Positions 18,033-26,976 of a DNA stretch of 64,000 nt are shown piece by piece. The stretch's first letter is position 1, and the number at the start of each line of letters is the position of its first letter. The notes beneath the pieces were generated by a model. It ran no database searches. It had not been told where the DNA came from and worked only from the letters and a program-made list of their open reading frames with translations. Both the position numbers and the translations under genes were made by a program. Source of the stretch: Arenibacter palladensis (GTDB lineage: Bacteria > Bacteroidota > Bacteroidia > Flavobacteriales > Flavobacteriaceae); NCBI RefSeq assembly GCF_900129275.1, contig NZ_FQUX01000005.1, forward strand, positions 124,001 through 188,000, in the 5' to 3' direction.

Positions 18033-19133
18033 ATGTTACAGCAATTCTTTATACTCTGCTCTGGAGCAGATACGGAAATTCTCAAAACTTGCTCCAAGGG
18101 AGAACAAAATAAATACGCCGGAATTGGTGCTACCGTCTTCTTTACGGCAGTTATGGCATTTATAGCTAGCGCCTATGCCCTATTTACTGTCTTCGACAAT
18201 ATCTACACCTCCATATTTTTCGGCCTTATTTGGGGGCTTCTCATTTTTAATCTTGACCGATTTATTGTGTCTACCATAAAAAAGAGCAATAGTTTAAAGA
18301 GCGAATTATTACACGCAACACCACGAATAATATTAGCCACTATTATCGCCATCGTCATTTCCAAACCTTTGGAAATGAAAATTTTTGAAAAAGAGATCAA
18401 TCAGGTACTCCTTGAGGAAAAAAATACGATGACGCTTGCTAATAAAGAGCAAATTGCCACACAATATACCCCTAAAACCGAACAACTGAAGGCCGATATT
18501 CGGAGCCTAAAAGATGAAATAACGAATAAGGAGGCCGAAACAAATGCCCTTTACGACACCTATATCTCCGAGGCAGAAGGCACCGCAGGCACCAAATTAT
18601 TGGGCAAGGGGCCCGTATACAAGGAAAAAAGGGACAAACACGATGCCGCCTTGGCCGAACTGCAGGCCCTAAAACAAACGAACGCCGAAAAAATATCCGC
18701 CTTGGAAGCACAGATCGTTGCCTTGGATATAGAATATGCAGATCAAATAACTACAACTCAACCCATTATTGATGGTTTCGACGGACTCATGGCTAGAATA
18801 AATGCCCTGGATAAATTGCCATGGTTGCCATCTTTTTTTATTTTTCTTTTGTTCCTAGCCATAGAAACATCACCCATAATTGCAAAATTACTATCTCCAA
18901 AAGCGGCCTACGATTATAAGCTGGAGGACCAAGAAAGTGCCGTAAGGACCTGGGTTACCCAAAAGGTTGGGCAACGTGAAAAAGTGCTGGAAACGGACAC
19001 CTTACTAAACCAAAAGATATACAGTGAAATTGCCGAAGAAGAGGAAATCTACAAATACAAAAAACAAAAGGCTGAGGAATTGTTGAAGTTACAGGCCAAT
19101 GCCTTTCATGAGGTGCAAGTAAAGAGCTTATAG
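18033..19133 (+). CDS. DUF4407 membrane protein
   Basis: 366 residues. The N-terminal membrane block (about 30-120) contains 'LFTVFDNIYTSIFFGLIWGL' and 'NLDRFIVSTIKK', the hallmark of DUF4407. A charged, Glu/Lys/Gln-rich coiled coil follows (about 125-235), then another membrane helix (about 262-280) and a helical tail. The function of the family is not known; the topology suggests a membrane-anchored coiled-coil scaffold. It follows the two-component genes on the same strand, separated by 134 bp. Confidence 0.85.
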   Translation: MLQQFFILCSGADTEILKTCSKGEQNKYAGIGATVFFTAVMAFIASAYALFTVFDNIYTSIFFGLIWGLLIFNLDRFIVSTIKKSNSLKSELLHATPRIILATIIAIVISKPLEMKIFEKEINQVLLEEKNTMTLANKEQIATQYTPKTEQLKADIRSLKDEITNKEAETNALYDTYISEAEGTAGTKLLGKGPVYKEKRDKHDAALAELQALKQTNAEKISALEAQIVALDIEYADQITTTQPIIDGFDGLMARINALDKLPWLPSFFIFLLFLAIETSPIIAKLLSPKAAYDYKLEDQESAVRTWVTQKVGQREKVLETDTLLNQKIYSEIAEEEEIYKYKKQKAEELLKLQANAFHEVQVKSL

Positions 19134-19322
19134 AATTATTAAACTCATGCCTAAATCTACAGTACATTGAGGCCATAATCACTATGACCGTCCGGTTGAG
19201 CGCAATGAACCCCTTTAAGACAGTAATTGCATGATTTCTGTAAAACCAAAAAATGAATGGCAACCTACCAACCTGTCGGCTAACACAAGAGATGCATCCC
19301 CGAGGTCAAGGGCAATCCCTCG

Positions 19323-20324
19323 TTAGTTTCCCCACATGCGCGCCCAAAGGGCCAAAAGGAGCTTTTTAGCATCCCTTTTTAATTTTGGACTTTCTTCAAC
19401 CAACAGCTCCCCATCCATGGGAACCAACTTATAATTAAAGGCAAATTGCTGCTCGTTGGGATCCAAACTCATCAATCCAAATCGTAGGTCATTAAAAAAC
19501 AATTGTCCGTTTACCTCATTAATAGTATACCAACCTTCAGTAATTTTTTTCAGCCGTTGAATCTTATCACTTTGGGCCAAGCCACCCAACAATTCATGGT
19601 TTTTAGGATACCTACTAAATTGAACAGGCTTATTATCGAAAAAAGAGTAGTTGCCAATGAGATAGGCATCCCCGGTATCCACATTGGCAGACCAAAGAAC
19701 AGTATTAAATGGAGAGGGTCTAGTGTCTATTTCCAAATAAGATATGCCCTGTGTGTCCAAACTATTGGTGATTTTTTTATAGGCCACTCCTTTGAGCACC
19801 AAACTAAGTCCCAAATACAAACTACTTATGGTCAATCCCCACATATTATAACGCCACCGCAAGTCTATATTGCGCTTCTGGCGCATAGCAAGAATAAGGA
19901 AGATTAAAAAGGGTAGGGTGTACAGAGGATCAATAACGAAAATATTCTGAAAAGCTACCCTAAGATCAAAAGGCCAAAAAAGTTGGGTTCCCCAAGTAGT
20001 AAAGGCATCCAAAATAGGATGGGTAAAAAGTCCCCAGAACATCAATAAAGACCATTCCTTCCAGGTGGCAGGCCCCCTCCTTTCCAATTTAAATATAAGC
20101 CAACCGAAGATGGGGGCAAAAATTATAGAAAAAAAGATAGAATGGGTAAACCCTCTATGCCATTCTATAGCGGTAACAGTATCAGTAACATAATTGGCCA
20201 AAACATCCAAGTCCGGTATGGTCCCAGCAATAGCACCGTAAAGCATGGCCTTATTGCCTACTTTCTTACCTAAAACCGCTTCTCCCACTGCGGCTCCCAA
20301 TACTATTTGTGTTAGCGAATCCAT
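19323..20324 (-). CDS. YdjM/DUF457-type membrane-bound metal-dependent hydrolase
   Basis: 333 residues. The N-terminal pattern 'MDSLTQIVLGAAVGEAVLG', 'IPDLDVL' and 'WHRGFTHSIFF' gives the conserved His/Asp metal site of the YdjM/LexA-regulated membrane hydrolase family, followed by 'THPILDAFTTWGTQL'. Five or so membrane helices lie within the first 190 residues, and a soluble beta-rich tail fills the remainder. The substrate is unknown. It stands 86 bp downstream of the MutS-like gene on the same strand and may be co-transcribed with it. Confidence 0.87.
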   Translation of the reverse strand: MDSLTQIVLGAAVGEAVLGKKVGNKAMLYGAIAGTIPDLDVLANYVTDTVTAIEWHRGFTHSIFFSIIFAPIFGWLIFKLERRGPATWKEWSLLMFWGLFTHPILDAFTTWGTQLFWPFDLRVAFQNIFVIDPLYTLPFLIFLILAMRQKRNIDLRWRYNMWGLTISSLYLGLSLVLKGVAYKKITNSLDTQGISYLEIDTRPSPFNTVLWSANVDTGDAYLIGNYSFFDNKPVQFSRYPKNHELLGGLAQSDKIQRLKKITEGWYTINEVNGQLFFNDLRFGLMSLDPNEQQFAFNYKLVPMDGELLVEESPKLKRDAKKLLLALWARMWGN

Positions 20325-20410
20325 GGTTGTTTTTATTCAAAAAGCCTCAGCCAGTATTAATTAGGAAGGTTAAGGAAATATCCTCGCCCCCATCAATCCT
20401 CCCATGTGGA

Positions 20411-22183
20411 TTATTCCACTATTTCCATCTTTTTCAACAAAAAGGAGGCGTTCATATTTTTACAGACCCCTGTTTTAAAGGTGTAATCGAAATTAAGTTC
20501 ATTATTAATGATTTCGGCATCAAAATAATAATTCTTAACCTGGGGCAACTCTTCTGAAACTTCACATAAACTTAAATCGTGCGTAGCAATGATTCCGGTA
20601 GATTTTGAAGTCACCAACTTTTCAACAAACTTCCGAGAGCCAATGGCCTTATCCATGCTGTTGGTCCCTTTTAGGATTTCATCCAAAACAATAAAATATT
20701 TGTCGTTCTGTATTTCATCCACGATAAACTTCAACCGCTTCAATTCCGAAAAGAAATAAGATTCATCATCCGTGAGGGAATCGGTAGTCCGCATGCTGGT
20801 AATTAATTTTATCGGCGAATACTCTGCTGCAGTTGCACATAAAGGAAGTCCAATATTGGCCATAACAATTTGCAGGGATACCGTTCTTAAAAAGGTACTT
20901 TTTCCGGCCATATTGGCTCCGGTGACAATAAAAAACTGCTCCTTAAGAATCGTTATATCATTAGGAACCGCTTTTTTAGGATCCAACAAAGGATGTGATG
21001 CCTTTACCGATTTCAGGATAACCTCATTTTCCACTAGCTTTGGATAGCTATAGTTGGGGTGATTATGGGCAAAATTTCCCAAACTATTAAAGGCGTCAAA
21101 AAAGGCTATGGCGTTAAACCACTGTTCCACTTTTGGCCCGTGCTGACCTATCCACCGTTCTATCCTATACGCCTGTAACAAATCCCAAAGAAAAAATCCG
21201 TTGCCCAACAAGGCAAAAAACATATTGTTCCTTTGGTCCAAGGCAGCGAGAATTTCAGAAAATTCCTTTAAAATTTTTGAGGCCAATTCTTTCTGTGAAA
21301 CCACAAAATTCCTCTTTTCCCGCAAAAGATCGGAGGTAAATTCCTGTTCCTCAATTTTTAGAATCAATTTTTGATATTGTTGAAAAGTGCTTTGTACCCT
21401 ATTGGCATCCGAAGCCAGTTTAGAAGTACTTTTTAGGTAAAAACCACTCAACAATAAACCCGCCAATAGAATTATGAAAATAGGGAAGCCGGGTAATAAC
21501 CCCATAAGATATCCTCCAATTAAAATCAGGGAAACCAATGAAAAAGCGTAGGATACAAAACGCATAGCCCTGGGAACGTATGCCTTATAGCCAGAAAGCC
21601 ATGAAACTATGGTTTTGGTGGTGGTATCCGTTTTTACCAGAATAGCTATTGCAGAAAATTCCTGTCTCCAATCGGGTAATTTGGATAATTCTACCACAGC
21701 CTTCTGCTTGCCGGCAATATTGGCCAAATTATTGGACAATAGCATCTCTGCCAACAAATCGCTACCCTGGAGCAAGGCGGTACGATTACTATACTGATAG
21801 AAAGAACCTTTTCCGAACAGGTCAATGTCCTGGGCAAAAAAATGGGTGGGATCCTTATATTCCGAGCCATCTGGAAGGTGGTGAAAATTACGTTCCAACA
21901 CCTTAAGTTCGGTTTCATTTATTTTGATTAGGGCCAAAAGTTTGTCCCTCCTGTACTGTAAGTCCGTATGTTTGGAAACCAAAAACAAAAACAGGCCTAT
22001 GGTAACTATGACTGTTCCCAAGACCAATTTGGTATCCCCAAAAAAAAGGTAGGTCAAGCTGGCCGCGACAATAAAAACGATTAATCTAATGGTACTGGAC
22101 AAGGCCAGTTGTCTTTTTACCTTCCCCAACAATCCGCTATGCAGATCAACTCTGTGTTTATAAAATGTTTTTAGGTTATCCAT
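20411..22183 (-). CDS. MutS-like ATPase with N-terminal membrane helices
   Basis: 590 residues. The C-terminal MutS ATPase domain is complete: Walker A 'GANMAGKSTFLRT' (about 421-433), 'TDDESYFFSELKRL', Walker B 'YFIVLDEILKGTNS' and 'IIATHDLSLC'. The mismatch-recognition and connector domains of true MutS are absent. Instead there are hydrophobic pairs at about 30-68 and 205-250 that look like four membrane helices, then a helical lever region. Such proteins are often annotated as mismatch repair protein, but the membrane segments argue against a role in post-replicative mismatch repair. The true role is unknown. Confidence 0.85.
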   Translation of the reverse strand: MDNLKTFYKHRVDLHSGLLGKVKRQLALSSTIRLIVFIVAASLTYLFFGDTKLVLGTVIVTIGLFLFLVSKHTDLQYRRDKLLALIKINETELKVLERNFHHLPDGSEYKDPTHFFAQDIDLFGKGSFYQYSNRTALLQGSDLLAEMLLSNNLANIAGKQKAVVELSKLPDWRQEFSAIAILVKTDTTTKTIVSWLSGYKAYVPRAMRFVSYAFSLVSLILIGGYLMGLLPGFPIFIILLAGLLLSGFYLKSTSKLASDANRVQSTFQQYQKLILKIEEQEFTSDLLREKRNFVVSQKELASKILKEFSEILAALDQRNNMFFALLGNGFFLWDLLQAYRIERWIGQHGPKVEQWFNAIAFFDAFNSLGNFAHNHPNYSYPKLVENEVILKSVKASHPLLDPKKAVPNDITILKEQFFIVTGANMAGKSTFLRTVSLQIVMANIGLPLCATAAEYSPIKLITSMRTTDSLTDDESYFFSELKRLKFIVDEIQNDKYFIVLDEILKGTNSMDKAIGSRKFVEKLVTSKSTGIIATHDLSLCEVSEELPQVKNYYFDAEIINNELNFDYTFKTGVCKNMNASFLLKKMEIVE

Positions 22184-22217
22184 CTAGGAATTTGAAATGT
22201 AATTTATGCAAATGTAG

Positions 22218-22577
22218 TTAATCCAAAGCCTTAAGTTGGGCCTGTAACTTTTTTGTTAGACCGGCAACTACCAGTTCATAGGAATGGTCTATCAATTCCT
22301 TGACCAAGGTAGGCGCCAAGGTCTCTAGATAAAGGGTATTCCAATGTACTTTGCTCATATGGTACCCAGCTGTAATTTTTCCATCGTATGTTTCCCTCAA
22401 TTCAATGGCCCTTTCCGGATCACATTTTAAATTGGCCTGGGAAGGTATCCTTTCCAGAGGTACTAGGGCAAACATTTTCCCCATTACCTTGAATACCAAG
22501 GTAGCGGCATCAAATGGAAATTCTTCCGTAACTCCCTTCTTATTGATACAATGCTCCCTAAATTCCTCTATATTCAT
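22218..22577 (-). CDS. MmcQ/YjbR-family protein
   Basis: 119-residue cytoplasmic protein with the family pattern: 'NIEEFREHCINKKGVTEEFP' at the start, 'FKVMGKMFALVPLE' centrally and 'GYHMSKVHWNTLYLE' near 93-107. MmcQ/YjbR proteins have a CyaY-like fold and are described as DNA-binding, but their role is not settled. It lies between the MutS-like and acetyltransferase genes with short gaps (34 and 18 bp), probably one transcript. Confidence 0.88.
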   Translation of the reverse strand: MNIEEFREHCINKKGVTEEFPFDAATLVFKVMGKMFALVPLERIPSQANLKCDPERAIELRETYDGKITAGYHMSKVHWNTLYLETLAPTLVKELIDHSYELVVAGLTKKLQAQLKALD

Positions 22578-22595
22578 AGTATCGATTCTATTGAA

Positions 22596-23123
22596 TCACA
22601 AGCGGGCCAGTTCTTTTAAACTACCCCATGTCACCCTACATTTAAGCACCTCCTGATCACCGATGTCATTTCCCACCACGGTTTCAAAATTAACTCCTCC
22701 CAAACGCTCATAAAAGGCCATAGCGCTGGTATTGTTCTTTAGCACCCATAAATACAATTTTCCTTTGGGATTCTTCTTCAGTGCTTCTTGGGCCACCATG
22801 CCCATCAGATGTCTGCCAATTCCCTTTCCCTTGACCGTCATCAATACATGCAAATTGTCCAATAAGGTACCGTGTTCGGCATCATCCTCAAGAAAGGCAC
22901 AGGCAAATCCGCAGATTTCCCCATCCTGTTCAGCTACCAAAACGACTTGATTAGGAGAGGGATTTCTTAGTCTATCTTTCCAAACCTCTTCTCTCTCCAA
23001 TGCAGCTTCCACATCCAAAAAATGATCACTAAAATCACCTCTGTAATGCTGTTGCCAATTTTTTACGTGCAATTTGGCGATTTCCAAATAATCACCGGCC
23101 TTGGCCTGCCTATACGTCAACAT
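22596..23123 (-). CDS. GNAT-family N-acetyltransferase
   Basis: 175 residues with the GNAT fold: the N-terminal 'YRQAKAGDYLEIAKLHVKNW', the acetyl-CoA loop 'VKGKGIGRHLMGMVAQEA' (about 96-113), and 'LYLWVLKNNTSAMAFYERLG' (motif B region). The acceptor is not predictable. It lies 9 bp downstream of the Dabb gene. Confidence 0.92.
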   Translation of the reverse strand: MLTYRQAKAGDYLEIAKLHVKNWQQHYRGDFSDHFLDVEAALEREEVWKDRLRNPSPNQVVLVAEQDGEICGFACAFLEDDAEHGTLLDNLHVLMTVKGKGIGRHLMGMVAQEALKKNPKGKLYLWVLKNNTSAMAFYERLGGVNFETVVGNDIGDQEVLKCRVTWGSLKELARL

Positions 23124-23132
23124 AACAAATGA

Positions 23133-23528
23133 TTAAATTCCTAGGGAATCGTACACTATTACCTTGGTCCATAAACTACTGGATTCCGCTACAAATAGGT
23201 TATGGGCTTCTTCGGTCTGATATTTTGCCTGTGCATCTGCAGATTCAAAGGAAACCACCAAGGAATAAGTAAAGGAACCATCCACAACGTCTCGGGTGGC
23301 CTTTGGCGGTACGCCTACAAAGTTGGTCTTGGCGTACTTGGAATCCCTCATAAATTTTAGGATGGACGTCTCAAAAGCCTTCCTATCCTCAACGCTGTCT
23401 GGATTCTTCAACCAAAAAAAAACGGTGTGTACAAAATTGGAATCAAAGTTCTTCATATGTTCTTCGTTTTGACCATAACTAGCTATGGTCATTGTTAAAA
23501 ATAATATAGTATAAAATAAAGTTTTCAT
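23133..23528 (-). CDS. Secreted Dabb (stress-responsive A/B barrel) protein
   Basis: 131 residues from the ATG at 23528, chosen because it starts a clear signal peptide ('MKTLFYTILFLTMTIASYGQ'); the longer frame from 23579 would bury it. The mature part has the ferredoxin-like Dabb pattern 'FVHTVFFWLKNPDSVEDR' and 'YSLVVSFESADAQAKYQ', ending in 'HNLFVAESSSLW'. Dabb proteins are dimeric barrels, some of them enzymes, many unassigned. Here it would act in the periplasm. Confidence 0.87.
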   Translation of the reverse strand: MKTLFYTILFLTMTIASYGQNEEHMKNFDSNFVHTVFFWLKNPDSVEDRKAFETSILKFMRDSKYAKTNFVGVPPKATRDVVDGSFTYSLVVSFESADAQAKYQTEEAHNLFVAESSSLWTKVIVYDSLGI

Positions 23529-23640
23529 AATCAATGCTATTTTCAAATTCCTACCAAAAGTATGCGTTATAATTACCATACCATCATTTCGCTAAAATAA
23601 ATAAAATTGATTCCAAATCGGGATTACGCAAAAAAGGAAA

Positions 23641-24264
23641 TTATTTCCCCAACAATTCCTTTTTTCTGTTGTTCATTTCCAGAGCGGAATAGTCCAGTTT
23701 CCACCCTATGGTCTCCACAATCTTTTCGATTAAAAGTACAGCTTCCAAAGCCTCTTTATTTGCGGTATCCATTAAACCGCTTTGGGGGATTTTATCCCTT
23801 ATGTGTTGCTTTGCCTCCATATTCAAGGAAGTAAGGTCAGTTGGGGTAAAGGAGTTGAAAAGTCCGTTTTGTATATCGTAAAACTGTAGTTCCGGAGAAA
23901 TGGACAAAATTTCAGGTTGCGGAAAATTGGTAAGGATAATTCTTTTATTATCGTTATCGGCATACATTTGCAACTTCTTTAGATCAAAACCAATGTGTGC
24001 CTTGGCGTTTATGATGATCAAAGCTTTCTTTTTGCTGCTTACCAAACTAAGAAAACGTTCTTTGGTGTTTTCGTACCGATAAATTTCAGCAAAATCACCT
24101 TCTACGGTGATTAATTTACAAACGCTTTTTATCTTATCCAATAGAATGGTCGACTGGTGTTCCGTTAGCTCTTTACTCCTTTTTTTTCGAAAAAAGGAAA
24201 ACACCCAGTACATTGCAATGGCCCCGAGAATAAGACCCAAAAAAAGTTCCAATATATCACTCAT
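23641..24264 (-). CDS. DUF4230 protein
   Basis: 207 residues with one N-terminal membrane helix (about 8-26). The conserved DUF4230 core follows: 'CKLITVEGDFAEIYRYENT', 'KALIIINAKAHIGFDLKKL' and 'KRIILTNFPQPEILSISPE'. The function is unknown; it is probably anchored in the inner membrane with the soluble part outside. The start overlaps the end of the DUF4260 gene by 8 bp, so the two are coupled. Confidence 0.85.
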   Translation of the reverse strand: MSDILELFLGLILGAIAMYWVFSFFRKKRSKELTEHQSTILLDKIKSVCKLITVEGDFAEIYRYENTKERFLSLVSSKKKALIIINAKAHIGFDLKKLQMYADNDNKRIILTNFPQPEILSISPELQFYDIQNGLFNSFTPTDLTSLNMEAKQHIRDKIPQSGLMDTANKEALEAVLLIEKIVETIGWKLDYSALEMNNRKKELLGK

Positions 24265-24616
24265 TTGCCTTACCTATTTCTCCTAAATGGGTGTATTTAA
24301 ACCCCTTGTTATATTTAAGTCCATAACCAAATATCCTGTCCATGGAAGCATGGGAAAAAAGGATAATCCCTATTAACTGACACAAAGGTAATGAAAGATA
24401 AATACCGAGAAAATAAATAGCGATGGCCAAGCCTTTATGATGAAATGTATTATATCCTATGGCACCAATCCTATTTCCCATAAGATAGCCAAGCATCCCT
24501 ATATCTGGTGCCAAAATTAGCCCAACAAACCACCACCAGCTATAATCCAACAAACTAAAGAGATACAAACCCAGACAGAACATTAGTAATTCCTCACTTT
24601 TTAAAAGTACCCGCAT
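24257..24616 (-). CDS. DUF4260 small membrane protein
   Basis: 119 residues with about three membrane helices (about 8-25, 28-47 and 65-90). Diagnostic pieces are 'APDIGMLGYLMGNRIGAIGYN' (here split: APDIGMLGYL, then MGNRIGAIGYN), 'HHKGLAIAIYFLG', 'HASMDRIFGYGLKY' and 'HLGEIGK' at the end. His residues and an Asp inside the membrane region could hint at an enzyme, but the family has no known function. It is in the middle of a minus-strand run, 11 bp after the cyclase gene. Confidence 0.83.
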   Translation of the reverse strand: MRVLLKSEELLMFCLGLYLFSLLDYSWWWFVGLILAPDIGMLGYLMGNRIGAIGYNTFHHKGLAIAIYFLGIYLSLPLCQLIGIILFSHASMDRIFGYGLKYNKGFKYTHLGEIGKANE

Positions 24617-24627
24617 ACCGCTAATTA

Positions 24628-25377
24628 TTATTCTTCTATTAAATATAAAACAGGCCTACTGGGACTGGCATCATTTTCAAATGAAGCAAGTTGAAGATTC
24701 AAAAAGTACTTTCCATCCTTAATGGAATTTGCCACAAAAACAAACTCGGTTATCGTTGCTTGCAAACGCCGTTTTCCGTCGTAATTCCAAAAAGTTTTAT
24801 GTGCCAAGAGGGCTCCGTCATCCTTTTCCTTATCCACGGAAGGAAGATCCACTAATAAGTGCTCCACTCCTTTATCCACCAACAATTGTGCTGCCGATTC
24901 CAACAAATATGGGGGATTGGTATTGGCATATTGCCTAGTCATTTTGTCCCTAAGATTAGGGATGGTCCGTATGACCACTGCCTCCCTATTTTTATTGCCC
25001 AAGGCATACTGCAATTGCTTTTTGGAGATTACAAAATCGCCTTTTATCTTCTCTGGGGCTATGGTAATGACCTCGGTCATAAAAAAGAATTTGGAAAGGC
25101 TTTTATTTACGGAATGGAACTCTTCCGTTATATGCCCAATACATTCCGTATGGGTGCCATGGGCATGAGGATTAAAACTAATGTCGTTAAAATTGGTAGA
25201 AGCTCCTTCCGTTACCTTCCCAATAAATTCCCCTTCGGTATGGGGCTCAATTTTCGGCGGGTCTACATACCATGCATTTACATTGGTACTCTTTCCAGTA
25301 ATGGGTATGGAAATATCCAAGGGTTGGGATAAGTCTATAGTGTAATTTTTAGTATTGTGTTTTATAATGGTTTTCAT
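24628..25377 (-). CDS. Cyclase-family (kynurenine formamidase-like) hydrolase
   Basis: 249 residues with the metal-binding motif of the cyclase/arylformamidase family ('HAHGTHTECIGHI', near 90-102), the N-terminal 'LSQPLDISIPI', and the later 'LLVDLPSVDKEKDDG'. The family hydrolyses formyl-kynurenine or other amides and cyclic substrates. No kynurenine pathway gene is nearby, so the substrate is open. It lies 24 bp downstream of hemW on the same strand. Confidence 0.85.
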   Translation of the reverse strand: MKTIIKHNTKNYTIDLSQPLDISIPITGKSTNVNAWYVDPPKIEPHTEGEFIGKVTEGASTNFNDISFNPHAHGTHTECIGHITEEFHSVNKSLSKFFFMTEVITIAPEKIKGDFVISKKQLQYALGNKNREAVVIRTIPNLRDKMTRQYANTNPPYLLESAAQLLVDKGVEHLLVDLPSVDKEKDDGALLAHKTFWNYDGKRRLQATITEFVFVANSIKDGKYFLNLQLASFENDASPSRPVLYLIEE

Positions 25378-25401
25378 GTATGCTGAACTTCTTAATCGTG
25401 C

Positions 25402-26535
25402 TCAGGACAAGTTAACCAAAAATAAATCGGCTGCAATCCCATCACTTAAAAATTTGCCTTTTTTCGAGACCAATAAACGATCATTCTCTATGTAAAGCAA
25501 TCCGTCCTCTATTTTTTTTTGGGCCTGTTGCGTCAAATAGGCATAAAATTTCTGGCCAAACTCGGTTTTTATTCGCTCTAGGGATACACCCCAAATGGTC
25601 CGTAAACCAGTCATGACATATTCGTTGTATCTATCTGTTTTGGACAACACCTCTGTTTCCATGGGCAGCTCGTTCTGGGCAATCGCTTTTATATATTTTG
25701 CATTGTTATTAATATTCCAACCTCTCCTAATTCGGTCATAGGAATGCGCAGACGGACCTATCCCCAAGTATTTCTTTCCTTGCCAATACGCGGTGTTATT
25801 GCGGGAGAAATATCCGGGTTTCCCGAAATTCGAAATTTCATAGTTTACGAATCCCGCTGCTGATAATTTCTGGACCAAGATATGGAAATGGGATTCTGCC
25901 AATTCATCATCCACGGGCGGGACAAGTCCTTTGTCTATAAATGTCTTTAAAGCAGTTTTAGGCTCTACGGTAAGGGCATAGCTGGAAATGTGGGGCACAC
26001 CAAAGTCCAATGCCTTTTCTATGTTGGAAATCCATCTTTCATTGGTCATTCCAGGAATGCCATAGATAAGATCGATGGAAATATTATCAAAATAAACCTG
26101 TGCCATGGCAATACATGCTTCAGCCTCCTGGGCATTATGTGCCCTATTCATCAGTTTCAAATCCTCCTCAAAAAAGGATTGTATACCGATACTCAGCCTG
26201 TTGATCGGTGAATTGGCCAATTCCAATATCTTTTCCTTGGACAAATCATCTGGATTGGCTTCCAAAGTTATTTCGGGTGCACTTACCACGGTATAATTAC
26301 CATAAACTGCCCCAATTATCTGGTCGATTTCGGCCGTATTCAAAACCGATGGCGTTCCGCCCCCAAAGTAAATGGTCTCTACTACCTCATCCTTAAACTC
26401 TTCTTTTCTAAGCTCCAACTCCTTTATCAGCGCCAATACCATAGCTTCCTTCTTCCCCATATTGGTGGAAAAATGAAAATCGCAATAGTGACAGGCCTGC
26501 TTGCAAAAAGGAATATGTATGTAGATGCCGCTCAT
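25402..26535 (-). CDS. hemW: HemW-like radical SAM protein
   Basis: About 377 residues from the ATG at 26535 ('MSGIYIHIPFCKQACHYCDF'), which places the CxxxCxxC iron-sulfur motif at the standard distance from the start; the longer frame from 26556 adds an unlikely tail. Further family motifs are 'YFGGGTPSVL', 'LEANPDDL' and 'LSIGIQSFFEEDLKLMNRAH', and the C-terminal HemN-like domain is present. HemW proteins bind haem and are thought to deliver it; older annotation calls them coproporphyrinogen III oxidase. It precedes the cyclase gene; upstream is an S23 gene flanked by inverted repeats. Confidence 0.9.
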   Translation of the reverse strand: MSGIYIHIPFCKQACHYCDFHFSTNMGKKEAMVLALIKELELRKEEFKDEVVETIYFGGGTPSVLNTAEIDQIIGAVYGNYTVVSAPEITLEANPDDLSKEKILELANSPINRLSIGIQSFFEEDLKLMNRAHNAQEAEACIAMAQVYFDNISIDLIYGIPGMTNERWISNIEKALDFGVPHISSYALTVEPKTALKTFIDKGLVPPVDDELAESHFHILVQKLSAAGFVNYEISNFGKPGYFSRNNTAYWQGKKYLGIGPSAHSYDRIRRGWNINNNAKYIKAIAQNELPMETEVLSKTDRYNEYVMTGLRTIWGVSLERIKTEFGQKFYAYLTQQAQKKIEDGLLYIENDRLLVSKKGKFLSDGIAADLFLVNLS

Positions 26536-26551
26536 TTTACAGTGAACAATT

Positions 26552-26976
26552 AACAATTAGCAATAAACAATGGAAATTATGAATCATTTTCCGTTGTTTA
26601 ACCTTGAAGTCTTAAGAATGGAAAACATAATTTTAGATAGTTCATCTGCCTCTGCTATTAACTTATTTGCTTCAATTGAAGAAATATAATCCGAATCTTT
26701 TAAAAGGTGTAGCCAATATTTAGTTTCTAGACTCTCTTTATAAGCAATTGAGATTTTAGCAGAAAAATCAGCTTTTGAAATAGCCCCATTTGCTTCTGAA
26801 ACATTGGCCCCAATTGAGGTTCCAGCCCTCAACAGCTGTTTGGATAGCAAAAACTCCTTTTCCTTCCTAACAACTTCTTTATATAATTTTACAATTTTCA
26901 ATGCAAAAGCATAGGACTTATCGGCTAAAGGATTACTATCTGTTCCCATACAAAGTATTGGTAATTGCTAATTGTT
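26552..26976. repeat. 13-bp inverted repeats flanking the S23 gene
   Basis: AACAATTAGCAAT (26552-26564) and its exact complement ATTGCTAATTGTT (26964-26976) flank the four-helix-bundle gene. Each is next to AT-rich runs of AACAATAAACAA type. The right copy touches the ruvC stop codon, and the adjoining run encodes the last residues of RuvC. The flanked unit is about 425 bp. Confidence 0.7.
26584..26949 (-). CDS. Four-helix-bundle protein (S23 / 23S rRNA intervening-sequence family)
   Basis: 121 residues of four amphipathic helices. Diagnostic segments are 'SYAFALKIVKLYKEVV', 'LLRAGTSIGANVSEANGA', 'DFSAKISIAYKESLETKYWL' and 'LIAEADELSKIMFSIL'. The family was first seen in insertions in 23S rRNA genes and is common as single genes in Bacteroidota, often in repeat-like surroundings. 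The function is unknown; a related subfamily occurs with diversity-generating retroelements, but no reverse transcriptase is seen here. It sits between hemW and ruvC and is flanked by 13-bp inverted repeats. Confidence 0.88.
   Translation of the reverse strand: MGTDSNPLADKSYAFALKIVKLYKEVVRKEKEFLLSKQLLRAGTSIGANVSEANGAISKADFSAKISIAYKESLETKYWLHLLKDSDYISSIEANKLIAEADELSKIMFSILKTSRLNNGK

Noticed and set aside
24628..25377. Kynurenine pathway assignment of the cyclase-family gene
   Set aside because: The metal motif fits, but no tryptophan dioxygenase or kynureninase gene is close, so only the family is reported.
26584..26949. Accessory protein of a diversity-generating retroelement
   Set aside because: Related four-helix proteins occur in such elements, but there is no reverse transcriptase gene or template/variable repeat in the window.
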